A stretch of DNA of 58,882 bases. Origin: Nonomuraea sp. PA05. Its GTDB lineage: Bacteria; Actinomycetota; Actinomycetes; Streptosporangiales; Streptosporangiaceae. Shown piece after piece: positions 39,940-47,988 of the stretch. The notes below the pieces were generated by a model. That model saw only the letters and a program-made list of their open reading frames with translations, was not told the origin of the DNA and searched no databases. The position numbers and the translations under genes are program-made. Positions within the stretch are counted from its first letter, which is position 1. The number at the start of each line of letters is the position of its first letter. The stretch lies in assembly GCF_008086045.1 (NCBI RefSeq), contig NZ_VSEY01000062.1, positions 1 to 58,882 of the forward strand, written 5' to 3'.

Positions 39940-40776
39940 TCAGTGCACCACGGCGACGGGGCAGGGCGCGTGGTGCACCATGGCCTGGCTGACGGAGCCG
40001 AGCAACAGTCCGCGGACCTCGCCCAGGCCACGTGCGCCGACCACCAGCAGGCAGGCCTTGCGCGCCGCTTCGAGCAGCGCCGGGCGCGCGGGCTCGTCCA
40101 CGACCTCGACCCCGGCCTCCAGCCCCGGCAAGGCTCGCTGCCGGCTGATCAGTTCGCTCCAGGACGAGCTGCGCGCCTGGGTGCGCAGCTCGAACGTGTC
40201 CATGCGGCTGCCCCGCACGCACTGGGCGATCAGGACCTGGAGGCGAGCTCCCAGCCGGTGCGCCTCAGCGGCGGCGAAGCCGAGCGCGGCCGTGGCCTCC
40301 GGGGAGCCGTCGAAGCCCGCCAGGACCTCACGGGCGTCGCGCTCCTGCGGATCGCCGCGCATGACGATCACCGGGCAGCGGGCGCGGGTGGCGACGTGGC
40401 TACTCACCGAGCCCGCTGCCAGGCCTCTGACCTCGCCGTACCCGCGGCTGCCGACCACGATCAGCGCCGCGTCCGCGGACAGGCCGGTCAGCAGTGCGGA
40501 CGGTGAGCCGCGGTCGGTCAGCGTGTTGACCGGCACGCCTGGATGGTGCCGGGCGGCCCAGGCCGCCGCGGCCTTGACCAGGCGCTGGGCGGGGCGGCGG
40601 ACGAGTTCGAGCGGCACCAGCTCGCCGGGCCACTCGTGGTGGGGCCAGTCCCAGGCGTGGCAGACGGTCAGCGGCAGTGCTCTGCCTGCGGCCTCGGCGG
40701 CGGCCCATCGCAGGGCCGCCCCTGCCGGTGGGGAGCCGTCGTAGCCGACCACGACTCCCAGCTCGTCCTCGTTCAT
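39940..40776 (-). CDS. Tandem universal stress protein (second copy)
   Basis: 278 aa from ATG 40776 (AGGAGG 7 nt upstream). Two Usp domains with ATP loops GSRGYGEVRGLAAGSVS and GARGLGEVRGLLLGSVS. Same length as the gene at 38796 but only moderately similar, so an old paralogue. It lies 16 nt downstream of the phosphoketolase gene and is probably co-transcribed from the DosR-like box at 43127. Confidence 0.92.
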   Translation of the reverse strand: MNEDELGVVVGYDGSPPAGAALRWAAAEAAGRALPLTVCHAWDWPHHEWPGELVPLELVRRPAQRLVKAAAAWAARHHPGVPVNTLTDRGSPSALLTGLSADAALIVVGSRGYGEVRGLAAGSVSSHVATRARCPVIVMRGDPQERDAREVLAGFDGSPEATAALGFAAAEAHRLGARLQVLIAQCVRGSRMDTFELRTQARSSSWSELISRQRALPGLEAGVEVVDEPARPALLEAARKACLLVVGARGLGEVRGLLLGSVSQAMVHHAPCPVAVVH

Positions 40777-40792
40777 GGCTGCCTCCTCCTGT

Positions 40793-43090
40793 TCAGGCCC
40801 AGGTCCACTCGCTGATCGCGGGGACGTCCTCGCCGTGCTCGCGGGTGTGGGCGCGGGCGCGCAGACGTTCGTCGCTCATGTGCTGGCGTAGGTGCGCCTG
40901 GGTCGCGCCCAGGCCGGGGACACGGTCGATGACGTCCATGACGAGGTGGTAGCGGTCGATGTCGTTGAGCATCGCCATGTCGAACGGCGTGGTGGTGGTG
41001 CCTTCCTCCTTGTAGCCGCGCACGTGCAGGTTGGCGTTGCCGTGGCGGCGGTAGGTGAGGCGGTGGATCAGCCACGGGTAGCCGTGGAAGTTGAAGATGA
41101 TCGGCTTGCCGGTGGTGAACAGCGTGTCGAACTCGGCGTCCGGCATGCCGTGCGGGTGCTCGGACGGCGGCTGGAGCCGCATGAGGTCCACCACGTTGAT
41201 CACTCTGACCTTGAGCTGCGGCAGGTGCTCGCGCAGGATGGCGGCGGCGGCCAGGGTCTCCAGGGTGGGCACGTCGCCGGCGCAGGCCAGCACCACGTCG
41301 GGCTCCTCGCCGGCGTCGGTGGAGGCCCAGGGCAGGATGCCGAGCCCGCGGGTGCAGTGGGCGATCGCCTCGTCCATGGTGAACAGGTCGAGCACGGGCT
41401 GCTTGCCCGCGACGACGACGTTCACGTAGTCCCTGGAGCGCAGGCAGTGGTCGCCGACGGACAGCAGCGTGTTGGCGTCCGGCGGCAGGTAGACGCGCAC
41501 GACCTCGGCCTTCTTGTTGACCACGATGTCGAGGAAGCCGGGGTCCTGGTGGCTGAAGCCGTTGTGGTCCTGCCGCCACACGTGGGAGGACAGCAGGTAG
41601 TTGAGCGAGGCGACGGGCCGCCGCCAGGGGATGCGCTTGGCCGCCTGCAGCCACTTGGCGTGCTGGTTGAACATGGCGTCGATGATGTGGATGAACGCCT
41701 CGTAGCAGTTGAACAGCCCGTGGCGGCCGGTCAGCAGGTAGCCCTCCAGCCAGCCCTGGCACAGGTGCTCACTCAGCACCTCCATCACCCGGCCGCCGGA
41801 CGCCAGGTGCTCGTCGGTCTGCTCGACGGCGGCGTTCCAGGCGCGCGTGGTGGTCTCGAAGACGGCCTGCAGCCGGTTGGAGGCGGTCTCGTCCGGGCCC
41901 ATCAGCCGGAAGGTGTGTGGGTTGGCGGCGATCACGTCACGCAGGAACGTGCCCAGGACACGCGTGGGCTCGCTCGACTGGGCGGCGGGCGCCTTCACCT
42001 GCACGGCGTACTCGCGGAAGTCGGGCAGGGCCAGCGGTGCCAGCAACTCGCCGCCGTTGGCGTGCGGGCTGTCGCTCATCCGCAGCGGTCCTTCGGGTAC
42101 GGCGCGCAGCACGGCGGGCATCGGGCGTCCGTCGGCGTCGAACAGTTCCTCCGGGCGGTAGGAGCGCATCCACGCCTCCAGCAGCGCCAGGTGTTCGGGG
42201 TTGTCGCGGACCCCCGACAGGGGTACCTGATGGGCTCGCCAGGTTCCCTCGACGGGCAGGCCGTCGACCTCGCGCGGCCCGGTCCAGCCCTTCGGCGTCC
42301 GCAGGATGATCATGGGCAGGCGGCCGGCGAGGCCGTCCTTGTAGGCGGCGATCTGGTCGAACACCTCGTCCAGCGTCGCGGCCATCTCCTCGTGCGAGGG
42401 GCCGACGACGTGCGGGCGGTACCCGTACCCCTCCATGAGCTTGAGCAGCTCCGTCTCGGGGATCCTCGACAGCAGCGTGGGGTTGGCGATCTTGTAGCCG
42501 TTCAGGTGCAGGATGGGCAGCACCACGCCGTCGCGTTGCGGGTCGAGCAGCTTGTTGGAATGCCAGCTCGTGGCCAGCGGGCCGGTCTCGGCCTCGCCAT
42601 CGCCGATCACGCAGGCCACGACCAGGCGCGGGTTGTCGAACGCGGCGCCGTAGGCGTGGGCGAGCGCGTAGCCGAGCTCGCCGCCCTCGTGGATCGAGCC
42701 GGGGGTCTCGGGCGCCACGTGGCTGGGGATGCCGCCGGGGAAGGAGAACTGGCGGAACAGCCTGCGCATGCCGTCGGCGTCCCGCGAGACCTCGGGGTAC
42801 TTCTCCGAGTAGGAGCCCTCCAGCCAGGCGTGCGCCACCGCGGCGGGGCCGCCGTGGCCGGGCCCTGCGATGTAGATCATGTTCTGGGCGCGCTCGCCGA
42901 TGACGCGGTTGAGGTGGGCGAAGCAGAAGTTCAGCCCGGGTGTGGTGCCCCAGTGGCCGAGCAGGCGGGGTTTGACGTGCTCCGGTCGTAGCGGCTCGGT
43001 GAGCAGCGGGTTGTCCATCAGGTAGATCTGTCCCACCGACAGGTAATTGGCGGCACGCCAGTACGCGTCGATCGTCTGCGTCATCGTCAT
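40793..43090 (-). CDS. xfp: Xylulose-5-phosphate/fructose-6-phosphate phosphoketolase
   Basis: 765 aa from ATG 43090 (GTG 43108 also possible; neither has a strong RBS). Full-length phosphoketolase: YWRAANYLSVGQIYLMDNPL, GHWGTTPGLNFCFAHLNRVI, IAGPGHGGPAAVAHAWLEGS, HEGGELGYALAHAYGAAFDN and the TPP motif GDGEAETGPLATSWHSNK. The XFP_C part has HQDPGFLDIVVNKK and FHGYPWLIHRLTYRR. It cleaves xylulose-5-P or fructose-6-P with phosphate to acetyl-P plus glyceraldehyde-3-P or erythrose-4-P, giving ATP under energy-poor conditions once an acetate kinase acts. This fits the hypoxia theme; a DosR-like box lies 37 nt upstream. Confidence 0.95.
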   Translation of the reverse strand: MTMTQTIDAYWRAANYLSVGQIYLMDNPLLTEPLRPEHVKPRLLGHWGTTPGLNFCFAHLNRVIGERAQNMIYIAGPGHGGPAAVAHAWLEGSYSEKYPEVSRDADGMRRLFRQFSFPGGIPSHVAPETPGSIHEGGELGYALAHAYGAAFDNPRLVVACVIGDGEAETGPLATSWHSNKLLDPQRDGVVLPILHLNGYKIANPTLLSRIPETELLKLMEGYGYRPHVVGPSHEEMAATLDEVFDQIAAYKDGLAGRLPMIILRTPKGWTGPREVDGLPVEGTWRAHQVPLSGVRDNPEHLALLEAWMRSYRPEELFDADGRPMPAVLRAVPEGPLRMSDSPHANGGELLAPLALPDFREYAVQVKAPAAQSSEPTRVLGTFLRDVIAANPHTFRLMGPDETASNRLQAVFETTTRAWNAAVEQTDEHLASGGRVMEVLSEHLCQGWLEGYLLTGRHGLFNCYEAFIHIIDAMFNQHAKWLQAAKRIPWRRPVASLNYLLSSHVWRQDHNGFSHQDPGFLDIVVNKKAEVVRVYLPPDANTLLSVGDHCLRSRDYVNVVVAGKQPVLDLFTMDEAIAHCTRGLGILPWASTDAGEEPDVVLACAGDVPTLETLAAAAILREHLPQLKVRVINVVDLMRLQPPSEHPHGMPDAEFDTLFTTGKPIIFNFHGYPWLIHRLTYRRHGNANLHVRGYKEEGTTTTPFDMAMLNDIDRYHLVMDVIDRVPGLGATQAHLRQHMSDERLRARAHTREHGEDVPAISEWTWA

Positions 43091-43126
43091 GGTCACGATG
43101 GTGACCACCAGCGCGTGCCCGGCCTA

Positions 43127-43140
43127 GGGACCTTGGTCCT
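43127..43140. promoter_or_regulatory. DosR/DevR-like box upstream of phosphoketolase
   Basis: GGGAC-CTTG-GTCCT, 9/10 to GGGAC-N4-GTCCC. It sits 37 nt before the phosphoketolase ATG, close to where a DevR dimer overlapping the -35 would act. Confidence 0.55.
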
Positions 43141-43264
43141 CAGGCTCCCGGGCCGAACCTCACAGAGGGATCTGCCAGAGCAGCCGCGTCCCGCCCGCTC
43201 CTCGATGTTGCGCAGGCCGCTGCGGCCAGTTGCCTCTCCCGCGCCGGGCCGCGCGGCGCCGACG

Positions 43265-43278
43265 GGGACATTCGTCCC
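43265..43278. promoter_or_regulatory. Perfect DosR/DevR-like box
   Basis: GGGAC-ATTC-GTCCC, 10/10 to the palindromic core. It lies 49 nt upstream of a small plus-strand ORF (43327) and 175 nt upstream of phosphoketolase on the other strand. It could be a secondary site for the latter. Confidence 0.6.
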
Positions 43279-43326
43279 GAGGTATGGGGCACCATCGTCA
43301 GCGACAACGACGGAGGGCAGGCCCGG

Positions 43327-43467
43327 ATGCTTGTGTGGCTGGTGGTCGGAATTGCCCCTTTCCTCCTTGTGGCTTGCTTCCCCGCCACTCCGTGGATGGC
43401 AGCGTTGAAGGCGAGCGGCTCAGGAGCAGGCCGATCAATCTCCCGAGCGGAGCGGAGCCGGACGTGA
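43327..43467 (+). CDS. Possible 46-residue small membrane protein
   Basis: ATG 43327, with GGAGGG 11 nt upstream, to TGA 43467. One hydrophobic segment (LVWLVVGIAPFLLVACFPAT, residues 2-21) is followed by a basic, Ser-rich tail. Unrecognised. Its location 49 nt downstream of a perfect DosR-like box is the main argument that it is expressed; it could be spurious. Confidence 0.35.
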   Translation: MLVWLVVGIAPFLLVACFPATPWMAALKASGSGAGRSISRAERSRT

Positions 43468-43681
43468 GGCGAGGCTCAAGGGCTGCCGGTCGACGCTCAG
43501 CCAGAAGCGTGCGAGCCGCTACTGGAGCGATCGGAAGCATGCCCTCCCGACTGACCTAGGGATCACGAGCGATGGCGAGTCACCCGCTCCGCCAGGGCCT
43601 TCCGACGCTGTTCTGGAATGATCGCAGCCAGGTTTCGGCGTCGTGTGCCTCTGCCGGAGCGATCAGGGCCGAAAGGCCGTT

Positions 43682-44158
43682 CTACTGGGCCGTGATGCGG
43701 AACACGGGGACCTGGGCGGCGATGCGCTGGAATTCCTCCAGCGGCGCGTGCCGATCCACCGGGATGTGCGGTCGCGCGCCCGGCGCGAGGGCCAGGTAGC
43801 GGCGCAGGATGGGCGCGCGTCCGGCGGGTTCGACCTCCGCGAGGCGGACGCTCCTGCGCCGGCCGTGCCGCAGCACCGCCCTGCCACCGTTCGCACGCAG
43901 GTTGAGCACCCAGTTGGTGTGCTGCCCCAGCATCGCGACCAGGTACCGGTCTCCTCCGTAGTCGGCCATCACCATGGGGAAGGAATGGATCCGTCCCGTT
44001 CGGCGTCCGGGCACCTCCAAGGTGACCAGGTGGGGCACCAGGCCGCTGGAGTGCACCACCGTCCAGGACCGGTTCATGGCGCGTGCCAGGCGGTTGGGGC
44101 GGCCTCCGCGGTACATCCACCGGAGCCAGCGCCCGGAACGGCGCGTGTCGCGTTTCAT
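43682..44158 (-). CDS. Deazaflavin (F420)-dependent nitroreductase family protein (Ddn-like)
   Basis: 158 aa from ATG 44158 (AAGGGGAG 5 nt upstream). Split beta-barrel of the DDN/FDOR-B group: LVTLEVPGRRTGRIHSFPMV, YLVAMLGQHTNWVLNLRANG, then AVLRHGRRRSVRL and ALAPGARPHIPV. The GxRTGxxR-like and NWVxNLRAxG motifs are those used to bind F420 phosphate. F420 enzymes are typical of actinobacteria and help handle quinones and nitro compounds at low redox potential; Rv3547/Ddn is the best-known member. Substrate unknown. Confidence 0.85.
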   Translation of the reverse strand: MKRDTRRSGRWLRWMYRGGRPNRLARAMNRSWTVVHSSGLVPHLVTLEVPGRRTGRIHSFPMVMADYGGDRYLVAMLGQHTNWVLNLRANGGRAVLRHGRRRSVRLAEVEPAGRAPILRRYLALAPGARPHIPVDRHAPLEEFQRIAAQVPVFRITAQ

Positions 44159-44171
44159 GGTGCTCCCCTTC

Positions 44172-44405
44172 TCAGCTCGCCCACGCGCGCAGGCCGTACG
44201 GTCTGCCACGGCCGCGCAGCGTGCTGAGCGAATCCTTCTCGATCTGGCGGACCCACTGCGGGGTCAGCCACATTTCTCGGCGATCTGCCGGGCCGTGTGC
44301 GGGGCGTGCCCGTCCAGCCCGAACCTCAGCCGCACGATCAGCGCCTGGCGTGGCGCGAGCCCGTCCACGAGGCGGTCGAGCACCGCCTGGCCGCCAGTCA
44401 ACGAT
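44172..44405 (-). pseudogene. Sigma-70 region 4 remnant
   Basis: A minus-strand frame encodes VLDRLVDGLAPRQALIVRLR, then FGLDGHAPHTARQIAEKCG and a stop. One frame over it continues LTPQWVRQIEKDSLSTLRGR to a TGA at 44172. Joined, these are a region 4 (R-x3-V-L-R-x-G-L-G-x2-H-T, V-R-Q-I-E-x2-A-L-x2-L-R) of a group 1/2 sigma factor. Regions 1-3 are absent and a frameshift separates the helices of the HTH, so it is non-functional. Confidence 0.6.
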
Positions 44406-44482
44406 CATGCTTCCTCCTCCGTATCCCTTCCAGGACACGCTGGAGATCGCCGCCCGCCCAGCGCCGTACGACTCCAGCTCGC

Positions 44483-44496
44483 GGGACTTTCGTCCA
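44483..44496. promoter_or_regulatory. DosR/DevR-like box upstream of the devR remnant
   Basis: GGGAC-TTTC-GTCCA, 9/10 to the core palindrome, 36 nt before the regulator's ATG. This is the expected place for autoregulation by a DevR-type protein. Confidence 0.55.
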
Positions 44497-44531
44497 TTCG
44501 GCCTGTTCACCGCTTCGATGGCGTCACAGAC

Positions 44532-44852
44532 ATGATCCGTGGGTTCCTCCTCGACGACCACGAGGTCGTCCGCCGTGGCGTCGCGGCGCTGCTGGACTCC
44601 GAGGACGGCCGCGAGGTGCGCTCGCGCGTGCCGGGGCTGGCGTGCCTCATGCTGACCTCCTTCGCCGACGACGACGCCCTGTTCGACGCGGTGGCCGCGC
44701 GACCAGGCCGCCCCCTCGCGCCAGGGCCGCCGTTCCCGGCCGGCAAGACGGTCAGGAACTACGTCTCCAGCCTGCTGTCCAAGCTGGACATGCAACGCCG
44801 CATTCAAGCCGCCGCCCTGGCCGCACGCTTGCGCGCCGACCGCAAGCAGTGA
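44532..44852 (+). pseudogene. Internally deleted DevR/DosR-type response regulator
   Basis: 106 codons from ATG 44532 against about 210 in the family. The N-terminus FLLDDHEVVRRGVAALLDSE is intact. The phosphoacceptor strand and loop (VLDVRLPDGDG in relatives) is missing; it resumes at RVPGLACLMLTSFADDDALF. A second gap removes the linker and most of the HTH, leaving only TVRNYVSSLLSKLDMQRRIQ and the C-terminal helix. Without the phosphorylated Asp and the first HTH helices it cannot be a normal regulator. The frame stays open, so a peptide could still be made. It is convergent with hypF (2 nt). Confidence 0.75.
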
Positions 44853-44854
44853 CG

Positions 44855-47077
44855 TCATGCGCGTGACAGCCGCGCCGCCGCCACGGCCGCCTGCCCGTAG
44901 CTGATGCCCGCGTCGTTGACCGGGACCCGTTCGCCGATGTACGGCTCGAAGCCCGCCGCCGTCAGCCTGGCCAGCACGTCGGTGGCCAGCAGCCGGTTCT
45001 GGAAGACCCCGCCTGACAGGCATACCTGGGTGACGTCGTGCTCGTCGGCGGCCCGTTCGCACAGCAGCACGGTGACGGCCGCGATGGTGGCGTGGAAGGC
45101 GGCGGCGATCCGGCCTGCCGGTTCACGGTCCGCCTTGGCCTCCAGCAGGTGGCGCAGGGTCGCCACGCCGTCGTACACCCAGAGCCCGTCGCGCCGCTCC
45201 AGCCGCCAGGCCAGCGGCTCCGTTTCGGGGAAGACGCTTGCCACCTGTTCCAGCCGGGTGGCGGCCTCGCCTTCGAAGCCGTTCACCTCGCACAGGCCCA
45301 GCAGCGCGGCGGCGGCGTCGAACAGGCGGCCGGCGCTGGAGGCGGCCGGGCTGTTGACGCCTTGGGCGATCATGCGGGCGATGACCTCCTGGCCGGGCAG
45401 GTGACCGGGAACCGGTCCGGTGCTGAGCTCGCCGCCGAGCAGGTAGCCCAGGGCCATGCGGGCGGGCATGCGTACGGCCGCCTCGCCGCCGGGCATGGGG
45501 GCGCGAGAGAAGCGGCCCACCCGCCGGTAGCCGCGGTAGGAGGCCAGCAGCAGCTCACCGCCCCAGAACGTGCCGTCGTCGCCCAGGCCGAGCCCGTCGT
45601 AGGCCACGCCGAGGAACGGCGGCCGCAGCCGGTGCTCGGCGGCGACGGCGGCGACGTGGGCGTGGTGGTGCTGGACGGGGACGCGGTCCGGCCAGCGCCG
45701 CGCCAGGCGGGTGGACAGGTATCCGGGGTGCAGGTCGTGCGCGGCGTGCAGCGGCTCGATGCCGTGCAGGCGGCTGAGGTGGGCGAGCGACTCGTCGTAG
45801 GCTTCGAGGGTCTCGGCGTCGGACAGGTCGCCGATGTGCGGCCCGAGCACCGCTCGTTCGCCGTCGGCGAGGGTGAAGGTGCTTTTCAGCTGGGCTCCCA
45901 CGGCCACCAGCGGCGGTGAGGCGGCGGGCAGGCGCAGCAGTGCGGGCGCGAGCCCGCGTCCGCGCCTGATCGTGATCGAGGTCCGGCCGAACGAGCGGAT
46001 CACCGAGTCGTCGTAGCGGGCCACGATGGGCCGGTCGTGGGTGAGGACGCCGTCCACGGCCAGGCCGGAGATCTCGGTGGTCGGCATGGGGCTGTCGGCG
46101 TGGTTGGCGCTGGTGACCACGAGGGGGCGGCGCAGGGCGTCCAGGAGCAGGTGGTGCAAGGGTGTGTACGGCAGGAACAGCCCGATGTCCGGCATGCCGT
46201 GGCAGACGCCGGGCGACAGGACGCCGTGCCGTCGCGGAGCCAGCACGACCGGCGCGGAGGGCGCACCGAGCAGGACGCGGTCATCGCCGGTGAGGCCGGC
46301 CAGCGCTCCGGCCGTGATCGTGTCGCGCACCATGACCGCCAGCGGTTTGCCGTCACGGGCCTTGATCTCGCGCACCCGGGACACGGCTTCGTCGTTGATG
46401 GCGTCACAGACCAGGTGGAAGCCGCCCAGTCCCTTGACGGCGACGACGCCGCCGGCCGCGATGACGTCCGAGGCGGCTCGCAGCGCGGCCTCACCCGTCA
46501 GGTTCTGCCAGCGCAGCCGCGGCCCGCAGGACGCGCACGCGATCGGCTCGGCGTGGAAACGCCGGTCCGCCCGGTCGTGGTACTCGGCCGCGCAGGCCGG
46601 GCACATCGCGAAGCCGCGCATCGACGTGCGCGCCCGGTCGTAGGGCAGGCTCTCGATGATGGTCGCCCGGGGGCCGCACGCCGTGCAGTTGATGAAGGGG
46701 TAGCGGTGGCGCCGGTTGGCCGGGTCGAACAGCTCGCGCAGGCAGTCGGCGCAGGTGGCGAGGTCGGGCGGGATCTCGCTGTGGGTCCCGGGTGCGACCT
46801 CGCTCGCCACGATCTCGAAGCCGGGTCCCTGTTGCTCCGGCTGCCCCGAGGTGACGAGCACGTCCCGGACGCGGGCGGCGCTGGGCGGCTGCGTGCGCAG
46901 GCCGGAGACGAACGCCTCCAGCGAGGCCGGCGGGCCGGTGGCGGAGATGACCACGTGCCCGCCGGCGTTCCTGACCTGTCCCCGGATCCCGATGGCCGTC
47001 GCCAGCCGGTGCACGAACGGCCGGAAGCCCACGCCCTGCACGATGCCGTGCACCTCGATGCGCCATGCCGCGTCCAC
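44855..47077 (-). CDS. hypF: HypF-type carbamoyltransferase (NiFe-hydrogenase maturation), orphan
   Basis: 740 aa from GTG 47077; the AGGAG site overlaps the stop of the upstream CBS gene. All HypF parts are present: acylphosphatase (VQGVGFRPFVHRLATAIG, ~10-90), two zinc fingers (CADCLRELF...CTACGPR; CPACAAEYH...CASCGPRL, ~105-185), a YrdC domain (VIAAGGVVAVKGLGGFHLVC, ~205-370) and a Kae1-like domain with HDLHPGYLST and VQHHHAHVAAVAAEH. HypF makes carbamoyl-AMP and passes carbamoyl to HypE for the Fe(CN)2CO centre. No other hyp or hydrogenase gene is in the window, so partners must lie elsewhere or it has another role. Confidence 0.93.
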   Translation of the reverse strand: MDAAWRIEVHGIVQGVGFRPFVHRLATAIGIRGQVRNAGGHVVISATGPPASLEAFVSGLRTQPPSAARVRDVLVTSGQPEQQGPGFEIVASEVAPGTHSEIPPDLATCADCLRELFDPANRRHRYPFINCTACGPRATIIESLPYDRARTSMRGFAMCPACAAEYHDRADRRFHAEPIACASCGPRLRWQNLTGEAALRAASDVIAAGGVVAVKGLGGFHLVCDAINDEAVSRVREIKARDGKPLAVMVRDTITAGALAGLTGDDRVLLGAPSAPVVLAPRRHGVLSPGVCHGMPDIGLFLPYTPLHHLLLDALRRPLVVTSANHADSPMPTTEISGLAVDGVLTHDRPIVARYDDSVIRSFGRTSITIRRGRGLAPALLRLPAASPPLVAVGAQLKSTFTLADGERAVLGPHIGDLSDAETLEAYDESLAHLSRLHGIEPLHAAHDLHPGYLSTRLARRWPDRVPVQHHHAHVAAVAAEHRLRPPFLGVAYDGLGLGDDGTFWGGELLLASYRGYRRVGRFSRAPMPGGEAAVRMPARMALGYLLGGELSTGPVPGHLPGQEVIARMIAQGVNSPAASSAGRLFDAAAALLGLCEVNGFEGEAATRLEQVASVFPETEPLAWRLERRDGLWVYDGVATLRHLLEAKADREPAGRIAAAFHATIAAVTVLLCERAADEHDVTQVCLSGGVFQNRLLATDVLARLTAAGFEPYIGERVPVNDAGISYGQAAVAAARLSRA

Positions 47078-47087
47078 GACGGCGCTC

Positions 47088-47744
47088 CTACATCAGCGGC
47101 GGGACGACGATGAGGTCATCGTCCTCGGCGGCCAGCTCGCCCACGACGTCCACCACGCCTTCGGCGTTGCGCACGGCTTCGACGAGGGCGATGGCCTGCG
47201 ACCTCCAACGCACCTGCCCGGCGATCCGCACCATGCCGGCGTTGATCTCGACGGTGAACGGGCCGGGCTCCGGCAGCAGGGCGCGGATGTCAGCCTCCAG
47301 CTCGCCGGCGGGACGCGTGAAGACGCGCAGCACGTCCCGCTGGTGCAGGGTGCCGATGACCCTGCCGGTGACCACGTCGATCACGGGTAGCTGCTTGATG
47401 CGCTCGGCGTGCATCAGCCGGGCCGCGTCGCGCACGCTGGTGCCCGGGGTGACGGTGATCGCCGGGGACGTCATGAGCTGGGACGCCGAGACCGCGGCGG
47501 CCTTCTCGTGCTCGCGCCGCTGCCTGCTGGACTCGAACAGCGACACGCTGTGGCGTACCGTGTCGATCTCCTTCAGCAGCAGATCGTCCTCGGAGACCAC
47601 GCCCATCGGGCGGCGGTCGGCGTCGATCACGGTGACCGCGCCCACCGCGTACCGCTTCATCGCGGCCACGATGTCGGCGAACGACGCGTCCGCCAGCACG
47701 GCGATGACCACGTGTCCCATGACGTCCTTGACTTCGATCGACAT
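47088..47744 (-). CDS. CBS-CBS-BON protein upstream of hypF
   Basis: 218 aa from ATG 47744 (GAGGTGG upstream). CBS pair (VKDVMGHVVIAVLADASFAD, RPMGVVSEDDLLLKE; SQLMTSPAITVTPGTSVRDA, RVIGTLHQRDVLRVFTRPAG) plus a BON domain (FTVEINAGMVRIAGQVRWRS, VVDVVGELAAEDDD). It is more distant from the pair at 36.9-38.4 kb. It forms a two-gene unit with hypF (10-nt gap), with a perfect DosR-like box 80 nt upstream, suggesting hypoxic induction of hypF. Confidence 0.88.
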   Translation of the reverse strand: MSIEVKDVMGHVVIAVLADASFADIVAAMKRYAVGAVTVIDADRRPMGVVSEDDLLLKEIDTVRHSVSLFESSRQRREHEKAAAVSASQLMTSPAITVTPGTSVRDAARLMHAERIKQLPVIDVVTGRVIGTLHQRDVLRVFTRPAGELEADIRALLPEPGPFTVEINAGMVRIAGQVRWRSQAIALVEAVRNAEGVVDVVGELAAEDDDLIVVPPLM

Positions 47745-47823
47745 GATGTTCCACCTCTTTCTCCTACGTCCCAGGCTCGCGTACGGCGGCCCGCGTGGTC
47801 AGCGGCGAACGTCCCCGATGGTC

Positions 47824-47837
47824 GGGACGAAGGTCCC
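47824..47837. promoter_or_regulatory. Perfect DosR/DevR-like box upstream of CBS-hypF
   Basis: GGGAC-GAAG-GTCCC, 10/10, 80 nt before the CBS-BON start. It is the best-placed perfect box in the window for a minus-strand operon. Confidence 0.65.
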
Positions 47838-47898
47838 GGGCCTCATCGTGCCCCCTCCTGTCAGCACGAGCGTCCATCCGGGGCGGCGGGTGCGGCCA

Positions 47899-47912
47899 GT
47901 GCCATAGGTCCC
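47899..47912. promoter_or_regulatory. Relaxed DosR-like box upstream of the coiled-coil ORF
   Basis: GTGCC-ATAG-GTCCC, 8/10 (right half perfect), 77 nt upstream of the ORF at 47989. Weak alone. Confidence 0.35.
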
Positions 47913-47988
47913 GCGAGGTGAGGGCGTTCGCCGGTACCGCAGGGCCGGCCGGGCAGTCACCATGGCCTCATCAGGAGGTGAACCGATC

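Larger units (their letters stand above)
43091..43681. other. Regulatory intergenic region with two DosR-like boxes
   Basis: About 590 nt between phosphoketolase and the Ddn-like gene. It holds the boxes at 43127-43140 and 43265-43278 and the small membrane ORF at 43327-43467. I see no other supportable gene; the last ~200 nt appear non-coding. Confidence 0.5.
44159..44531. other. Remnant-bearing intergenic region
   Basis: Between the Ddn-like gene and the devR-like remnant. It contains the sigma-factor remnant (minus strand, 44172-44405) and a DosR-like box at 44483. A short plus-strand frame (ATG 44407 to 44535, 42 codons) overlaps the start of the regulator remnant and has no recognisable similarity. 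Confidence 0.4.
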
